DNA of 64,000 nt from Mermis nigrescens (lineage: Eukaryota > Nematoda > Enoplea > Mermithida > Mermithidae). The translations under genes and the position numbers were made by a program. Positions within the stretch are counted from its first letter, which is position 1, and each line of letters begins with the position of its first letter. Below the pieces are notes generated by a model, which saw nothing but the letters and a program-made list of their open reading frames with translations, was not told the DNA's origin and made no database searches. Location of the stretch: contig JAVLUZ010000004.1 of assembly GCA_036768485.1 (NCBI GenBank), positions 1,552,497 to 1,616,496 on the forward strand, in the 5' to 3' direction. Below are positions 12,301 to 21,400 of this stretch, one piece after another.

Positions 12301-12778
12301 CTTCTTTTACATCCTCAACAATGAAGAAGTCCATGTATATTCACTTTTTTTGCTCAATCGGAGCATTTTTTCTTGCTAGTCAGAAGATGCTTACGGGATC
12401 AATCTGGTTGACGGCATATCCTCTTATCATAGAATGCTTGTATTGAGCAGGCAAAGGCGCGTACATTTCATGATCAACTCGGTCTTTAATCCCACTAAAA
12501 AAACGACTCATCAACGGCCGTTTTCGTTTTTTAACCGGAAGCGCATTATCCGCATCTGGTGTTTCATCTGTTCTTTCCGGTCCATCCATCTCACTAAATT
12601 GTTCTCCCGTCTTATCACTAGCACTTTTTACATCTTTAGAACTTTCCTCATTTTGTCTTGTGCTGACCTGTGGCCCAGCAGAATATTTCCGTGATGACGA
12701 AAATTCCGCAATGCTGCTCAGGCGCGATTTTATCGCGCATTTGGAGCAAATTCGGTTCACTAGCCCATGAATAATCAT
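257..12778 (-). CDS. Acyl-CoA dehydrogenase, VLCAD/ACAD9 type, 5' part (six-exon gene model)
   Basis: The model joins 12395-12778, 5931-6021, 5764-5865, 3051-3266, 1535-1683 and 257-346 on the minus strand. It totals 1032 nt, or 344 codons, with splice phase agreeing at every junction. Family members are FAD flavoproteins that make the trans-2-enoyl double bond in acyl-CoAs in mitochondria; ACAD9 also helps assemble complex I. Visible in order: an Arg/Lys/Ser-rich leader without early acidic residues (mitochondrial targeting), a linker, the N-terminal helical domain (LGLFGMQISKDYGGLGLSN), the block ending GAFCLHEPGSGQD, the middle beta domain (ISGMKSWVTNGVNADILVVFAK) and STAFIIDRTKVQGIS. The C-terminal helical domain and catalytic glutamate would lie left of position 1. 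The VLCAD-like subfamily is inferred from the GLGLSN and YGNDEQKAYFLPRLADG blocks; VLCAD and ACAD9 cannot be separated here. Introns 1 and 3 (about 6.4 and 2.5 kb) are full of nested MITEs, whereas intron 2 is 65 bp. Confidence 0.85.
960..1361. mobile_element. Family A MITE, hAT-like, nested in family B
   Basis: 402 bp bounded by CATACATG and CATGTATG. It is flanked by near-identical 8-bp target duplications GTCCCGGC (952-959) and GTCCCGAC (1362-1369). It contains the GGCGC-GAA-GCGCC hairpin at 1172-1184. The family B copy it broke continues on both sides, about 921-1517. Confidence 0.8.
1172..1184. repeat. Micro-hairpin GGCGC-GAA-GCGCC (reference copy)
   Basis: A perfect 5-bp stem with a three-base loop, usually followed by GAAAATTT. 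Exact copies on either strand were also read at 6321-6333, 10987-10999, 20556-20568, 21824-21836, 25596-25608, 26714-26726, 29182-29194, 42371-42383, 44791-44803 and 55093-55105, with many one-base variants elsewhere. Confidence 0.85.
1535..1683 (-). CDS. ACAD exon 5: middle beta domain
   Basis: The acceptor is TATTGTTTCAG and the donor is GTACGT; a second donor, GTAAGC, lies 8 nt further on but would break phase with exon 6. The exon encodes VAAMQTVAKRSEASDSNIVI and SGMKSWVTNGVNADILVVFAK. The motif 'l.G.K.WItNg..Ad...vfAk' is diagnostic of the ACAD middle domain, which contacts FAD and substrate. Confidence 0.87.
2644..3040. mobile_element. Family A MITE abutting a splice donor
   Basis: 397 bp, flanked by CTTTGTAT (2636-2643) and ATTTGTAT (3041-3048), matching 7 of 8. 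The right target copy begins at the third base of the intron after ACAD exon 4. Confidence 0.75.
3051..3266 (-). CDS. ACAD exon 4: N-terminal domain to the FAD-contacting CLHEPGSG block
   Basis: The acceptor TTGTTTAG restores YGG|LGLSN and the donor is GTATAC. The exon has 72 codons, phase 1 to phase 1. It carries YGNDEQKAYFLPRLADGRS and GAFCLHEPGSGQ, corresponding to 'G.eeQK.kyLp.las.....afcLtEp.sGSD' in the family. The usual Ser of SGSD is Gln here (SGQD). A family A MITE lies only 10 bp into the following intron. Confidence 0.88.
3366..4136. mobile_element. TIR element rich in TCGCACGA / TTTATACTTC motifs
   Basis: The ends read AAGCCGTATTTATACTTCAT and, inverted, AAGCCTGGTTTATACTTCAC. The interior repeats TTTATACTTCxTGCGA and TCGTGCGAT words many times on both strands, giving an unusually CpG-rich ~770-bp island in AT-rich DNA. 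No transposase fragment was recognised. Confidence 0.6.
4215..4404. mobile_element. Family B MITE, complete, with exact 8-bp TSD
   Basis: 190 bp. The flanks are CTCGTTAC at 4207-4214 and 4405-4412. The termini are TATACATGTAAC and GTTGCATGTCTG. It has internal GGGGATGCCC-like and CCAAAGC blocks and no coding capacity. This is the best reference copy of family B in the window. Confidence 0.82.
5764..5865 (-). CDS. ACAD exon 3: N-terminal helical domain
   Basis: The acceptor is TTCTTTGTTTACAG and the donor is GTAAAA, phase 1 to phase 1. The exon encodes DSALWDVNKHMPADFIAECK followed by KLGLFGMQISKDYG, the classic 'lgLfGi.vpeeYGG' signature of acyl-CoA dehydrogenases. The second Gly of YGG is completed by the next exon. 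Confidence 0.87.
5931..6021 (-). CDS. ACAD exon 2
   Basis: The acceptor is a pyrimidine-rich tract ending CATTCAG and the donor is GTACGA. The exon encodes ATLVYPEFDETSQVEEAEGF followed by an amphipathic helix (QNIERLMQK). It starts in phase 0 and ends in phase 1. The 65-bp intron that follows is the shortest one seen in this gene. Confidence 0.8.
6334..6418. repeat. Three tandem ~27-bp units
   Basis: The unit TATACTCATGCTTTGACTAT plus a TATATTGTT tail is repeated three times inside the family A copy. Other family A copies carry one unit, so this is a local expansion. Confidence 0.75.
6575..6917. mobile_element. Family D MITE nested in family A
   Basis: It begins CAGTTTTTTG and ends AACACTG, with TIRs like those of the exact-TSD copies at 26409 and 33171. 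The flanks CAACTTCC and CACCCTCC match 6 of 8. It is in reverse orientation and somewhat shortened. Confidence 0.68.
7000..9022. other. ACAD intron 1, non-MITE part
   Basis: AT-rich sequence with the diverged duplication noted above and short open stretches (for example near 8148-8640) lacking splice context or homology. Nothing else was recognised. Confidence 0.4.
7510..8150. repeat. Diverged tandem duplication in ACAD intron 1
   Basis: Two blocks (about 7540-7690 and 7960-8150) share GTGTAAAGTTTAAAGTGAAAA and a GGTTGTTGCGC-like end, spaced ~440 bp apart. Function unknown. Confidence 0.4.
9815..11946. mobile_element. hAT-like element with CCTCGG-rich subterminal repeats
   Basis: 2132 bp. 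The termini are CAGTGATCGGACCGAGG and its inverse; the flanks GTTGGGGG (9807-9814) and CTTGGGGG (11947-11954) match 7 of 8. Both ends are crowded with CCTCGGCCGAGG-type words. The interior has no transposase and hosts a family D copy at 10550-10938. It is non-autonomous. Confidence 0.78.
10550..10938. mobile_element. Family D MITE inside the hAT-like element
   Basis: 389 bp. The flanks GTCCTAAA and GCCCTAAA match 7 of 8. It starts CAGAGTTTTTTTTGTGCAAG and ends ACAAAAAACCGTG. Confidence 0.72.
11955..12295. mobile_element. Family A MITE, partial, downstream of the hAT-like element
   Basis: Carries the family A core including a GCGCTTCGCGCC hairpin near 12113-12124 and ends near the TGCTGTACATGTATGG terminus. 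The left part is displaced by the hAT-like insertion. Confidence 0.55.
12395..12778 (-). CDS. ACAD exon 1: start codon and mitochondrial leader
   Basis: The exon holds 128 codons from an ATG whose first base is at 12778, with an A at -3. It ends at the donor GTAAGC (12394-12389) in phase 0. The first ~35 residues (MIIHGLVNRICSKCAIK...) look like a mitochondrial presequence. A low-complexity acidic/Ser linker and a basic KKRKRP stretch follow, and the exon closes with YAVNQIDP, which joins directly to ATLVYPEF of the next exon, matching the position of the PYPE-like segment in ACAD9/VLCAD. No TATA-like promoter was recognised upstream. Confidence 0.8.
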
Positions 12779-13727
12779 GTTTGCAGCCGATAAAACAACT
12801 GTATATTAATGAGCGGAAACAAGTATTCTGTCAGACACCCGACCATTTTTAATGAAATTTGCAAGATTTTGCAAAGCTAAATCTTATAAATTGACCTACA
12901 GCAATAATTTCCTGCCAGTGAGGTATTGGTTAAAATTCAGACAGTACTCTCGCATTCATTTTCGCGATTTAAAAGTAAATATTAAAGTATAACTTGACCG
13001 CTTGCCCATCAAATCAAAATTTCAAGTCATTTCATGAACGACATGGTCCATAACAAAGCGACTAAAACAACGCTTAAATTTTAGTGGTCAAAAACTGTGA
13101 CGGTCGAAAAATTCCCGAAAATGTTATGCAATTTTTTAATGTTTCTCATTGAAGGCATAAAAAATCGCAAAAAAATAGAAATTACTTCTGGGTTCCATAG
13201 TATTCGAATGTCAACGCGGATCTGGGGGAGATCAGTCAAGGAGGTTGTAAGCTGATGTACCCTTGAAATCTATAACCGCTAAAATACCGTAAATACCAAT
13301 TTCATTTACAGTTTCTTATCATTTTCAAGCACTTTTGCAGATTGGCTTTTCGATTTGAAAAGCGCATTTTTTAAGCTAAAGAAGATGGGTGTTTTTTCAC
13401 TGTTTTCACGTTTCAGACAATGGTCGTTTTTTATAGAACATAAAAACGTAGAGAAAATTTCGAAAAAATTGAAACAAATGAACTTAATATGGTCAAAAAA
13501 TGTGTGTAAGGGGCGATGCGCCGAAAATTTGAGATTTTTGAGCCAAAAATGGGCTAAAAACGTTTAAAGGCACACACGTACAAAAACCTGGTTCAGACCT
13601 CCACGCCCATATTTTCGTAATTTCAGACATCGAAAAATAAATGACGTTTTTAGCAACTTTTGTCCGTAATAACGATTTTTATCATTATAAATATCTGGGC
13701 CCGAAAGCCCGACAAGTGCGTATATAC

Positions 13728-13819
13728 CTGATTAAGATTAAAATTCAAATCAAGATAAATGCCATAAGAGCTTTTCTGTGGTATTTCCTTATCCACCGAG
13801 TCAATTGCCAACACAGAAG
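13728..13819 (-). CDS. Weak orphan exon candidate
   Basis: A 92-bp open stretch between a plausible acceptor (CTAG) and a good donor (CAG|GTATAT). It would read LAIDSVDKEIPQKSSYGIYL. It lies between the ends of the two larger genes, and no neighbouring exon or homology was recognised. Confidence 0.2.
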
Positions 13820-14659
13820 CTAGTACGTAACTCACATAATTAAGAAATCACGGTTTTATAGTATGTATTTTTGGATTCCAAAAGGTCATCGCAGTACGCG
13901 ACGTCAGAAATAGAATAGTGTTTGCGCCACAGAAGTAGCTTTAAAGTCAGAGAAGTACAAAGTTCAATTCTTAAGACTGACACTTCAGTCTGTTTCATTT
14001 GTTAGAGCTTTTTGAAAGTTCAAGGGCTGCTACAAAAGTGTTGTGAAGTAATAGAACAGGAATGATACTCTACAGTATATCGAATTATAGGATTAATCTA
14101 CGACGCTGACCACGGGCAAAACTGTATTAGATTTATAAGCCACTTTTGAAGCCCAATTCGTTGAATTAAATTCAGTGAAAAAGCTCGCGAATAAATGGAA
14201 CAGACAATAGGATGGACTACTGCTAGTGCTGACGATGCAACTCATCGCAAAGTATTGATGGATAGGTAAATTTCGCTGCTTGGAAATAAATAATAATTCT
14301 TTCTTGCAGCAGCTACAGATTCGTAGCATATAAATTTTTTATTCACACCATAAAAAGTAAGGTAATAAAAAAATGAGTAAGGCGCATCATTTGAGTTTCA
14401 ATCATAACGCAAGCACAGACAATGCAAATGAGAATATTTAAGCGAATAAATTGCAAATTGCAATGAGTTAAAAGGTAAAAGTAAGTAAGGCAATTTTATT
14501 ACAAACAAACATATTTCACAGCAATAAAAAATCGAAAAAAGATTGAAACGGCGTTAGTTTGAACGCATACGTGTACAAACGATCGACGTCCTATTTATTA
14601 TGATCACATATGCGTCTATGTTCAAGCAAAAAAACAGACAGATAAACGAGCTATGCAAT

Positions 14660-14902
14660 CATAAACGGGCAGCACCAAAATTCTAAGGGGGGGCAATATT
14701 TTTCAAAGGTCAAAAAATAACCTTAAAAATTTTGGTATTGCGAAAAAACATAAGTTTTCTACGTTTCTCATCGAGCACTATCCATTGGCATCCAAAAATT
14801 GCGGAAAAAAAACGAAAAAAAAATTCTGGAGGAGGGGGTATTCTGGTTTCTCGGGAAGTGGGGGGTGTGCATACCCCCCAAACTCCCACAAGCCCAGGTG
14901 TG
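14660..14902. mobile_element. Family C MITE
   Basis: 243 bp. The flanks TATGCAAT (14652-14659) and TATGCAAG (14903-14910) match 7 of 8. It shows the family layout GCAGCACCAAAATTCT ... CATTGGCATCCAAAAATTGC ... CCCAGGTGTG. Confidence 0.75.
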
Positions 14903-15300
14903 TATGCAAGGCATGTTAGCCCAACCGACGCTGCCTAAATGCTTTAATTGACAAAAATCTTATTAAGATGATATAACTAGTTCGCTCTACTGAGCGCATT
15001 TTCTCCAATGTTGTCTGATAAAATGCCTTACATTTTTTAGAAAGATTAAGATTTTAACACAACTTTAATCAAATTTTCGGCAATAGCGAGGTTACATGGC
15101 TACTTGCATGACAACGGACGGGAAACGCTTCACAAGTCAAAATATACCTACATAATTCGTTAGTCGTGCCAAGAACTACATTATATTTCGACGATTAAAA
15201 ACATCAAGTTTACGAGTTGTATCTTATACGACAGACGACGATTATCGCCACGAATGGAAACAAAAGATTCTCGCACCGTATAAATTGCTTGCAGCTATTA

Positions 15301-15475
15301 TTATATGTCAACGAGAACAAAATCATCAATGTCCTCTTTTTCTTCGACGCCATCTTCGATGAATCTCAGCGCTGCATCAGCATTCTCGATGCCCATTTCG
15401 ACGACATCAGCCTTCTTTGCTTCTGAGTGCTCCAAACGTCTCTCTGCCATTTCAACGGCTTTATCTAATCGATCT
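15301..15475 (-). CDS. RLR exon l: acidic C-terminal tail and stop
   Basis: The acceptor is ATATTGCTGTAG and the incoming phase is 2. It encodes [20 protein letters not shown], a helical/coiled-coil-like stretch, then an acidic end ([18 protein letters not shown]) and stop TAA at 15301-15303. Phase, acceptor quality and codon usage support it as the last exon. Known RLRs usually stop near the end of the zinc domain, so this tail is uncommon. Confidence 0.65.
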
Positions 15476-18400
15476 CTACAGCAATATAATATAACGTGTC
15501 TAATAATTAATAAATAAAAAATACACTATTGAATATACGAGTACATAATATATTTCTAGGATAATGCACTGATACAAATATAATCTATACATCAATATCC
15601 GTTCCTACAATAATTTGTAAATAATCATCCAAACAGTCAGGATAAGAAACGCGAGCGAAAAAGCTACACGATACATATTATAACCGAAGCATGTACAGCG
15701 TTGAGTGGCCCACGAAATTAAATTTGTGTTTTGGATCCTAATCAATACACAGCTAATGCGATTGAAAATTTTCCTGAAGGAATGACAAAAAATCTCTATT
15801 ATGTAGGTACTTTATATACCAAGTTTTCTTCGCGATATAGAAAATACAATCGAAACTTGTAATTTTCCAAAGAATCGTAGAAAATTTCATGTTTTATTAA
15901 AAGTGACAACTTTTCCAGCGCATTGCGCAAAACGGCCATTTTTGACTTGAATTTTTATTAATTTCCATGAAAATTCTTCAGAAATTTTTATCTCGACACA
16001 AAATCTTTGATTTTCAAAAAAATCATAAAAAAGATGTTGTTTTCAAGCGTGCTAGCGATCTACTGGCTTAAAGTATCAAATTTTCGCCGCTTTGCGCCAT
16101 GAACATATTAAGTTTTTGACTATATATGTACATACATGCATTTTGTTCAATATAAAATCGATATTTTCATATCTTTTTCCATACGGTATTTTTCACGCAT
16201 ATCAAGACATGTAACAGAGGGATGGGGGATCCCCTCCCCCAAACTCTGTCATCCCCCAAAGCCAGAAAATTTTCGACAACCACTTTTTTGGGAAAAGATG
16301 CATTTTTCGGCCGTTTTTAGGTTTTTTTAGCGTTTTTGACCAAGAATTGGAGGTCACTCACCCCCCCCCAATTTAGAGCCGTTTAATGCATGCATGCGCA
16401 TAACAATCCCTTTTGAGTCGGGAAAAGGCCTTTTGGTTTCCCACAAATCAAATTCTGGACAAGCGTTTGCTCCACGGCCTTTTTCGAACTTCTATCTTAT
16501 ATTTTCAATTTATTTTATCATTTATTATTCTTCCATATATCTACGCATTCTCAACTTTCTTCCATCTTTCCATTTAAAACGTTTTCCTACCATTATTTCT
16601 GTAATATTTGCTAACTAATTCATACAAAGACAGTCAGTTCGTTCAGCTCAGAATTCGAGTTATCGAAGCAGTGCGTTCACTTGAGCATTAATGACTTCAT
16701 GCTGCTATGTGAAAAACGAATCAGTGTCATGCGTAAGCCTCATTATGCATGAACATTCTTCATACATACGTACTTATAGTGTTCGCCACAAAATATGACC
16801 AATAAACAGTCCTTAAGTTTTGTTTTGGAATTAGTTGTCTACGTGATAATACAGGACGTCGCGTATGTTTCACATTGTTGGGTTAAAACAAATGACGACA
16901 CCCTATATTATAACGAAGGCAATTTAATCCTAAACAAAATTTAAGGATTGTTTATTGTTCACATTTCGTGGCGAGAACTGTATGTACATGGGATATCTAT
17001 ATTTAAACCCTAATCGATTCTTATGTAATTGTTTACGTACCTAACATTGAATTGAAGTGCGTGAAACATCGGTGGCAGTTCGTTCGATTTAATTGGGTCT
17101 ACGACGAAATATTTAGTCTGAATTTGTTTCCACTTCTTGGCAGTATTCTTGTTTCTGTTGTCCGAATCGGAAGCGAGTAGAACTACATTTTCTGCTTTTA
17201 ACGACGGCAAATAAACTTGATGATATTTAACAACGACGCCCAAATCTTGACGACATTTTCCGCACGACAGGATCCCAGCGACGGACAAATCGCTGTACAC
17301 CTTGAGTTAAAACGTACGGCTAAATGAAGAACTGGATAAATAGGAAAACATAGAATAAAATTTAAAAAGAATTAAAATTAGAATTAATGAAAAGTCGATC
17401 GAATTGTATAGAAAGATAGTGGATTAACCCTGTATTGAGACTCGTTCCGACAATCAGAATCAATATTTTCCTGGCATTAGGCAAATTAATGTATGCAATT
17501 ACGATTCGGTCTTCCAAAATTCAACCACTGTTTATCATACGAGTACAAGCATAGGCTCAAAATTTTGGGTAAAACTAAAATAAAAATAAATAAAGAAGAA
17601 AATAAAAGTAAAAAATCAGCTAAATAGTAAGAAGTCATAGTCACAGTAAGAAGTCATAGCCTTAAACCGCAAGTTTCTGCCTAAGATATGGGCGTGGGTG
17701 AAACCTCAATTTTTGGTAAAATAGGGGGACCAACAGTTTAGGTAGGGGATCCCACTCTATTCCCTAATACATGCAAGACTGTACTTACCCCATTTCTATA
17801 TATGCAAATCGGATTAGATTTATTTTGACACAAAGAGAGGTCAAACCCCTTTAAGGCATATAGCTGACTTTCTAAATAAGGGGCGGAGCGGGACCACACG
17901 TGTTCTTGGGGAAGGGGTTTTGACCCCCCAGAATGGCTACCTACTGACTGACCCCAGAATGGTTAATTTCTCGTAAAATCGTAAAAAGTATGCTTTTTAA
18001 AGCGTTTTTAGGTCATTTTTGGCTCAAAAGTCTTTAATTTTCGATATACTCATTTTTTGACAATGTTTCGTAGTTAATTTGATTATTTCATTTTATTGAT
18101 ATTTTTTGTTTTCAATTAGTAGAAAGAAATAGCATTGTGCGAAACGTAAAAAATAGTGTTTTGACTGTGTACCCAAAGTTTATTAGCCCAAAAAGCACTT
18201 TCCGAAGAAATTTCTGGACTGACCTGATCCCCAGAATTCTTAAGCTGTTCATGTACGGGCGAAACTGTCACATTCAAAATTGACAAAAGCAGCTGCATAG
18301 CACGCGCGAATCATATCCCTTTCTGTATTCCATATTTTAACTAAGTACTAGTTTTGCTTTAAAAAGCAACATCAATAAAACGATGACAGGCAAACAAATG

Positions 18401-21400
18401 GCAAAAATGAGAACAAAAACCCGAAGGCAATAAAAAAATTCACCACAAGATTTGAATTTTAGGCATCGTTATAATTGCCGTACTGGTTGTTAGAAAAGGA
18501 AATTAGTCTGCTTTGAGTCATCCTAAAACATTTGAACAATTACATTTCCAATATCACTTCAAAATTTGATGGGAATTGTACAAGTTTTAATTTTTAGTTA
18601 GTTTCTCAAGCCTTCGCCTAAACGGCAAATGGTAAATGCTTAAAGGAAAAATTGGAGCTAAAGGAATATCCGAGGGACACATCCATGAAATTTGCCGATG
18701 CGTGCGTAATCGTGCGATGCAATGCTTACGTACAACCAGAACCCTTAACTCAAAGTAGATTTAAATAGTGTGCATACCAGCAAAGCATTGTGCATTATAG
18801 ATTAAAATAAGAGTTTCCAAATTAATAATTTCGACTATGCTTATTTGGACGGTACAATCAGCGTAAACAGTAATAAAAAACCAGAAGGCTATAATAATAA
18901 AGATTTCTTATCTTGAGAAATCGATCTACAAAAAACTAAAAATTCTCTTCTGACTTAAATTTTAATTTATTTACAGTTCTCGCCACGAAATTTGAGCAAT
19001 AAAGAAACGATTGAGTTTATTTAGGAATGCTTTTTCACGATCTAATCGCCGGAGGCCTGAAGAGTATCCTGACATGCTTTACTTCAAGAAAACACGACCT
19101 AAAAGCTTAGGTCGGACGGTTTGCGACCAGGCACGTAGCTGGCCATCCTATTTTGGGAGGACCAACACCAATTTTTAGGGGACTAAGCCCAAAAATAGCA
19201 CAAAATAACGTTTAAAAAGTCCAATTTTTCCGATTTTTCTGAATTTAGGGGAGAGGTGGGGTCCGAAACCTCCCCCCATTCCCCCAGAAATATGTGTCTG
19301 TTTACGACTCAGCGCGTGCTCTTAAATAGGCGCGTGATAATAGCGCGCGTGCGCGCATTATGTATGTACACAATATCAAATGCATATGAACTGCACTAGT
19401 ATAATCAATATTAGTGTGCTCTACGCGCTCTGAGTCGTAAAAGTTCCGACCTAAACGTTTAGGTCGCGTTTTCTTAAAACTAATAGGCGCTTCGTGCTGT
19501 TTGGGTCGCGTGTTCTTAAAGTAGAGCAAGTCAGGATACTCTGTAGGTCTCCGGCGATTGAGGTCGTGAAAAAGCATTTCTAAATAAACTCAATCGATTA
19601 TTTATTGTTCAAATTTCGTTGCGCGCACTGTAGAAACGATTGCGCGAAAAAGTCTATGACAAAAGTCATGTAATAAACAGAATAAAAAAGTTTACTTAAA
19701 GAAATTCAGCTTCTTGTAGTAGAATTTTAGCTCCCCTCTTCACGCTTATCATTTCAAACATCCTAATTTTAACGGAATACGACTATGTATAAGTACAACA
19801 TCGCTATACCATAACATCTGGTTTTGGTTCGGCGCACAATCGATTCCATATCGCCGGATCAACTGAGACAAAATAGCTATTCTGCACCGTTCGAACCATG
19901 GTCGAAGCCGTCAATAATTGGTCACATTTTTTGCATAGTACGTTAAACCTGAGTGAATCCGTCATGTATGCACAGCTTAGCACCAAAACAAAGTTCAACG
20001 ATACTTTTCAGCAAGATTATAAAGTCAAAATTCCGATTTCTTATTTTTTCTAAAAAGTCCAGACTTAGTCTTAAACTAGACACAGTACGCAACAGCATAC
20101 TCATATTTTCTGTTTTTCCTTACAAAGACTCAAAATTAGGTACCATAAAGATAAAAAAATAAAATTTTGAAGAATCGAGCTCGCACCGGATTCTGAAAAA
20201 TCATTAATGCGCATAGCGAGATCGATGAGATTGAAAAGGAAAAAAATTGTTCATTTTTTTCAAATTTTTCCTTCAATTTTAAATTCATTTCCTACACACA
20301 TACGCACAAAAAGATCTTCAGATTTTCGCTTAGCCTTTAAAAGTTTTAGAGATACTTATGTGACCTTGAAAAATTTTGAACTCAACCAAAATTAAGCCTG
20401 CTTACCATACATGGTGTTGGGGGGGCTTGGGGGGTTTGTTGCCCCCCAGAATTGGCGATTTTTTGTAAAGTTCCCAAAAATTTTGTAAAAATTTGTCGAA
20501 AAGATGCTTTTTCAAGAGTTTCAGCTATCTATTTGCTTAAACGTGCGAAGTTTTCGGCGCTTCGCGCCATTATACTCATGTTTCGCCTATATTTTGTTCA
20601 ATTAGTTCCGACTTTTTGATGTTTTTTTTTGAAATTTTTTCTACGTTTTTATGCTCTAGAAAGATAGAGCATCGTCAGAAACACTGAAAAACGATGTTTT
20701 TGACGCGTACCTACCATTTTTGTACCCAGAAATGGCAATTTATAATGTCACCCCCACCTCCCCCGAAATTCCCATGCTGTGCATGCATGCTGCTTACGCC
20801 CTAGCATGCAGAAAAAGAATCCGATTCGATTAAATTGGCATTAACAAGCAGCATAGAAAACAGAACAAATATTGTAAAAAGTAAAGCGAGAGACAGCAGT
20901 GTATGTGTAACAGGGGATGGGGATATTCCACCCAAATTTAGTCGTCCTCCCGTTTCCAAGAGTAAGAAAAATTTTGTTCCCCGATGTTTGGGAAAAATAG
21001 CACTTTTTGGCCCTTTTCAGGTGTTTTTTTTGGCCGTTATTGACTAACAAGTGGAGGTCATTTACCCCCACCCCTCCCCATATATTGCCGAAAACCCCCG
21101 CCCAAAATTTTGAGCCGCTATATGCAGAGGACAAAGGGGTAATGAATATTGAACATCAGCGACAAGTGATGAAAAAAGTTACGTTAGAGCAAGGCGTAAA
21201 CTTGTACTAAATATAAATATTAGGCAAAATCCTAGGTGTAATAATTCAGAAGTAAATAAGGACAGCAAATTCTGGCGCAAATATTGCTAAAAATAACCAG
21301 GAAACAATCAATACCTTAAAATCCCGATATCTAAGAATAATTACCACATCGATGACCAAAAGACATTCTATTAATCAAGAAATGCTATTCAAGTTGTCGA

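Larger units (their letters stand above)
9023..12380. mobile_element. Long element or pair with ~80-bp inverted ends
   Basis: Positions 9023-9103 (ACTAACAAGAAAAAATGCTC...) reappear inverted at about 12299-12380. The right arm stops about 14 bp from the splice donor of ACAD exon 1. The interior is filled by the hAT-like element 9815-11946 and other repeats. It may be a composite TIR element or two solo copies in opposite orientation. Confidence 0.5.
12779..15063. other. Intergenic spacer between the ACAD and RLR genes
   Basis: AT-rich. It holds a degenerate family A-like block around 13330-13570 with a mutated hairpin (GGCGATGCGCC), a family C MITE at 14660-14902, and no strong exon. An open stretch at 14093-14250 on the minus strand encodes a hydrophobic peptide but has no supporting context. 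Confidence 0.5.

Noticed and set aside
14093..14329. Minus-strand hydrophobic open frame as an extra gene
   Set aside because: No splice context, start or homology. Base composition is like the surrounding spacer.
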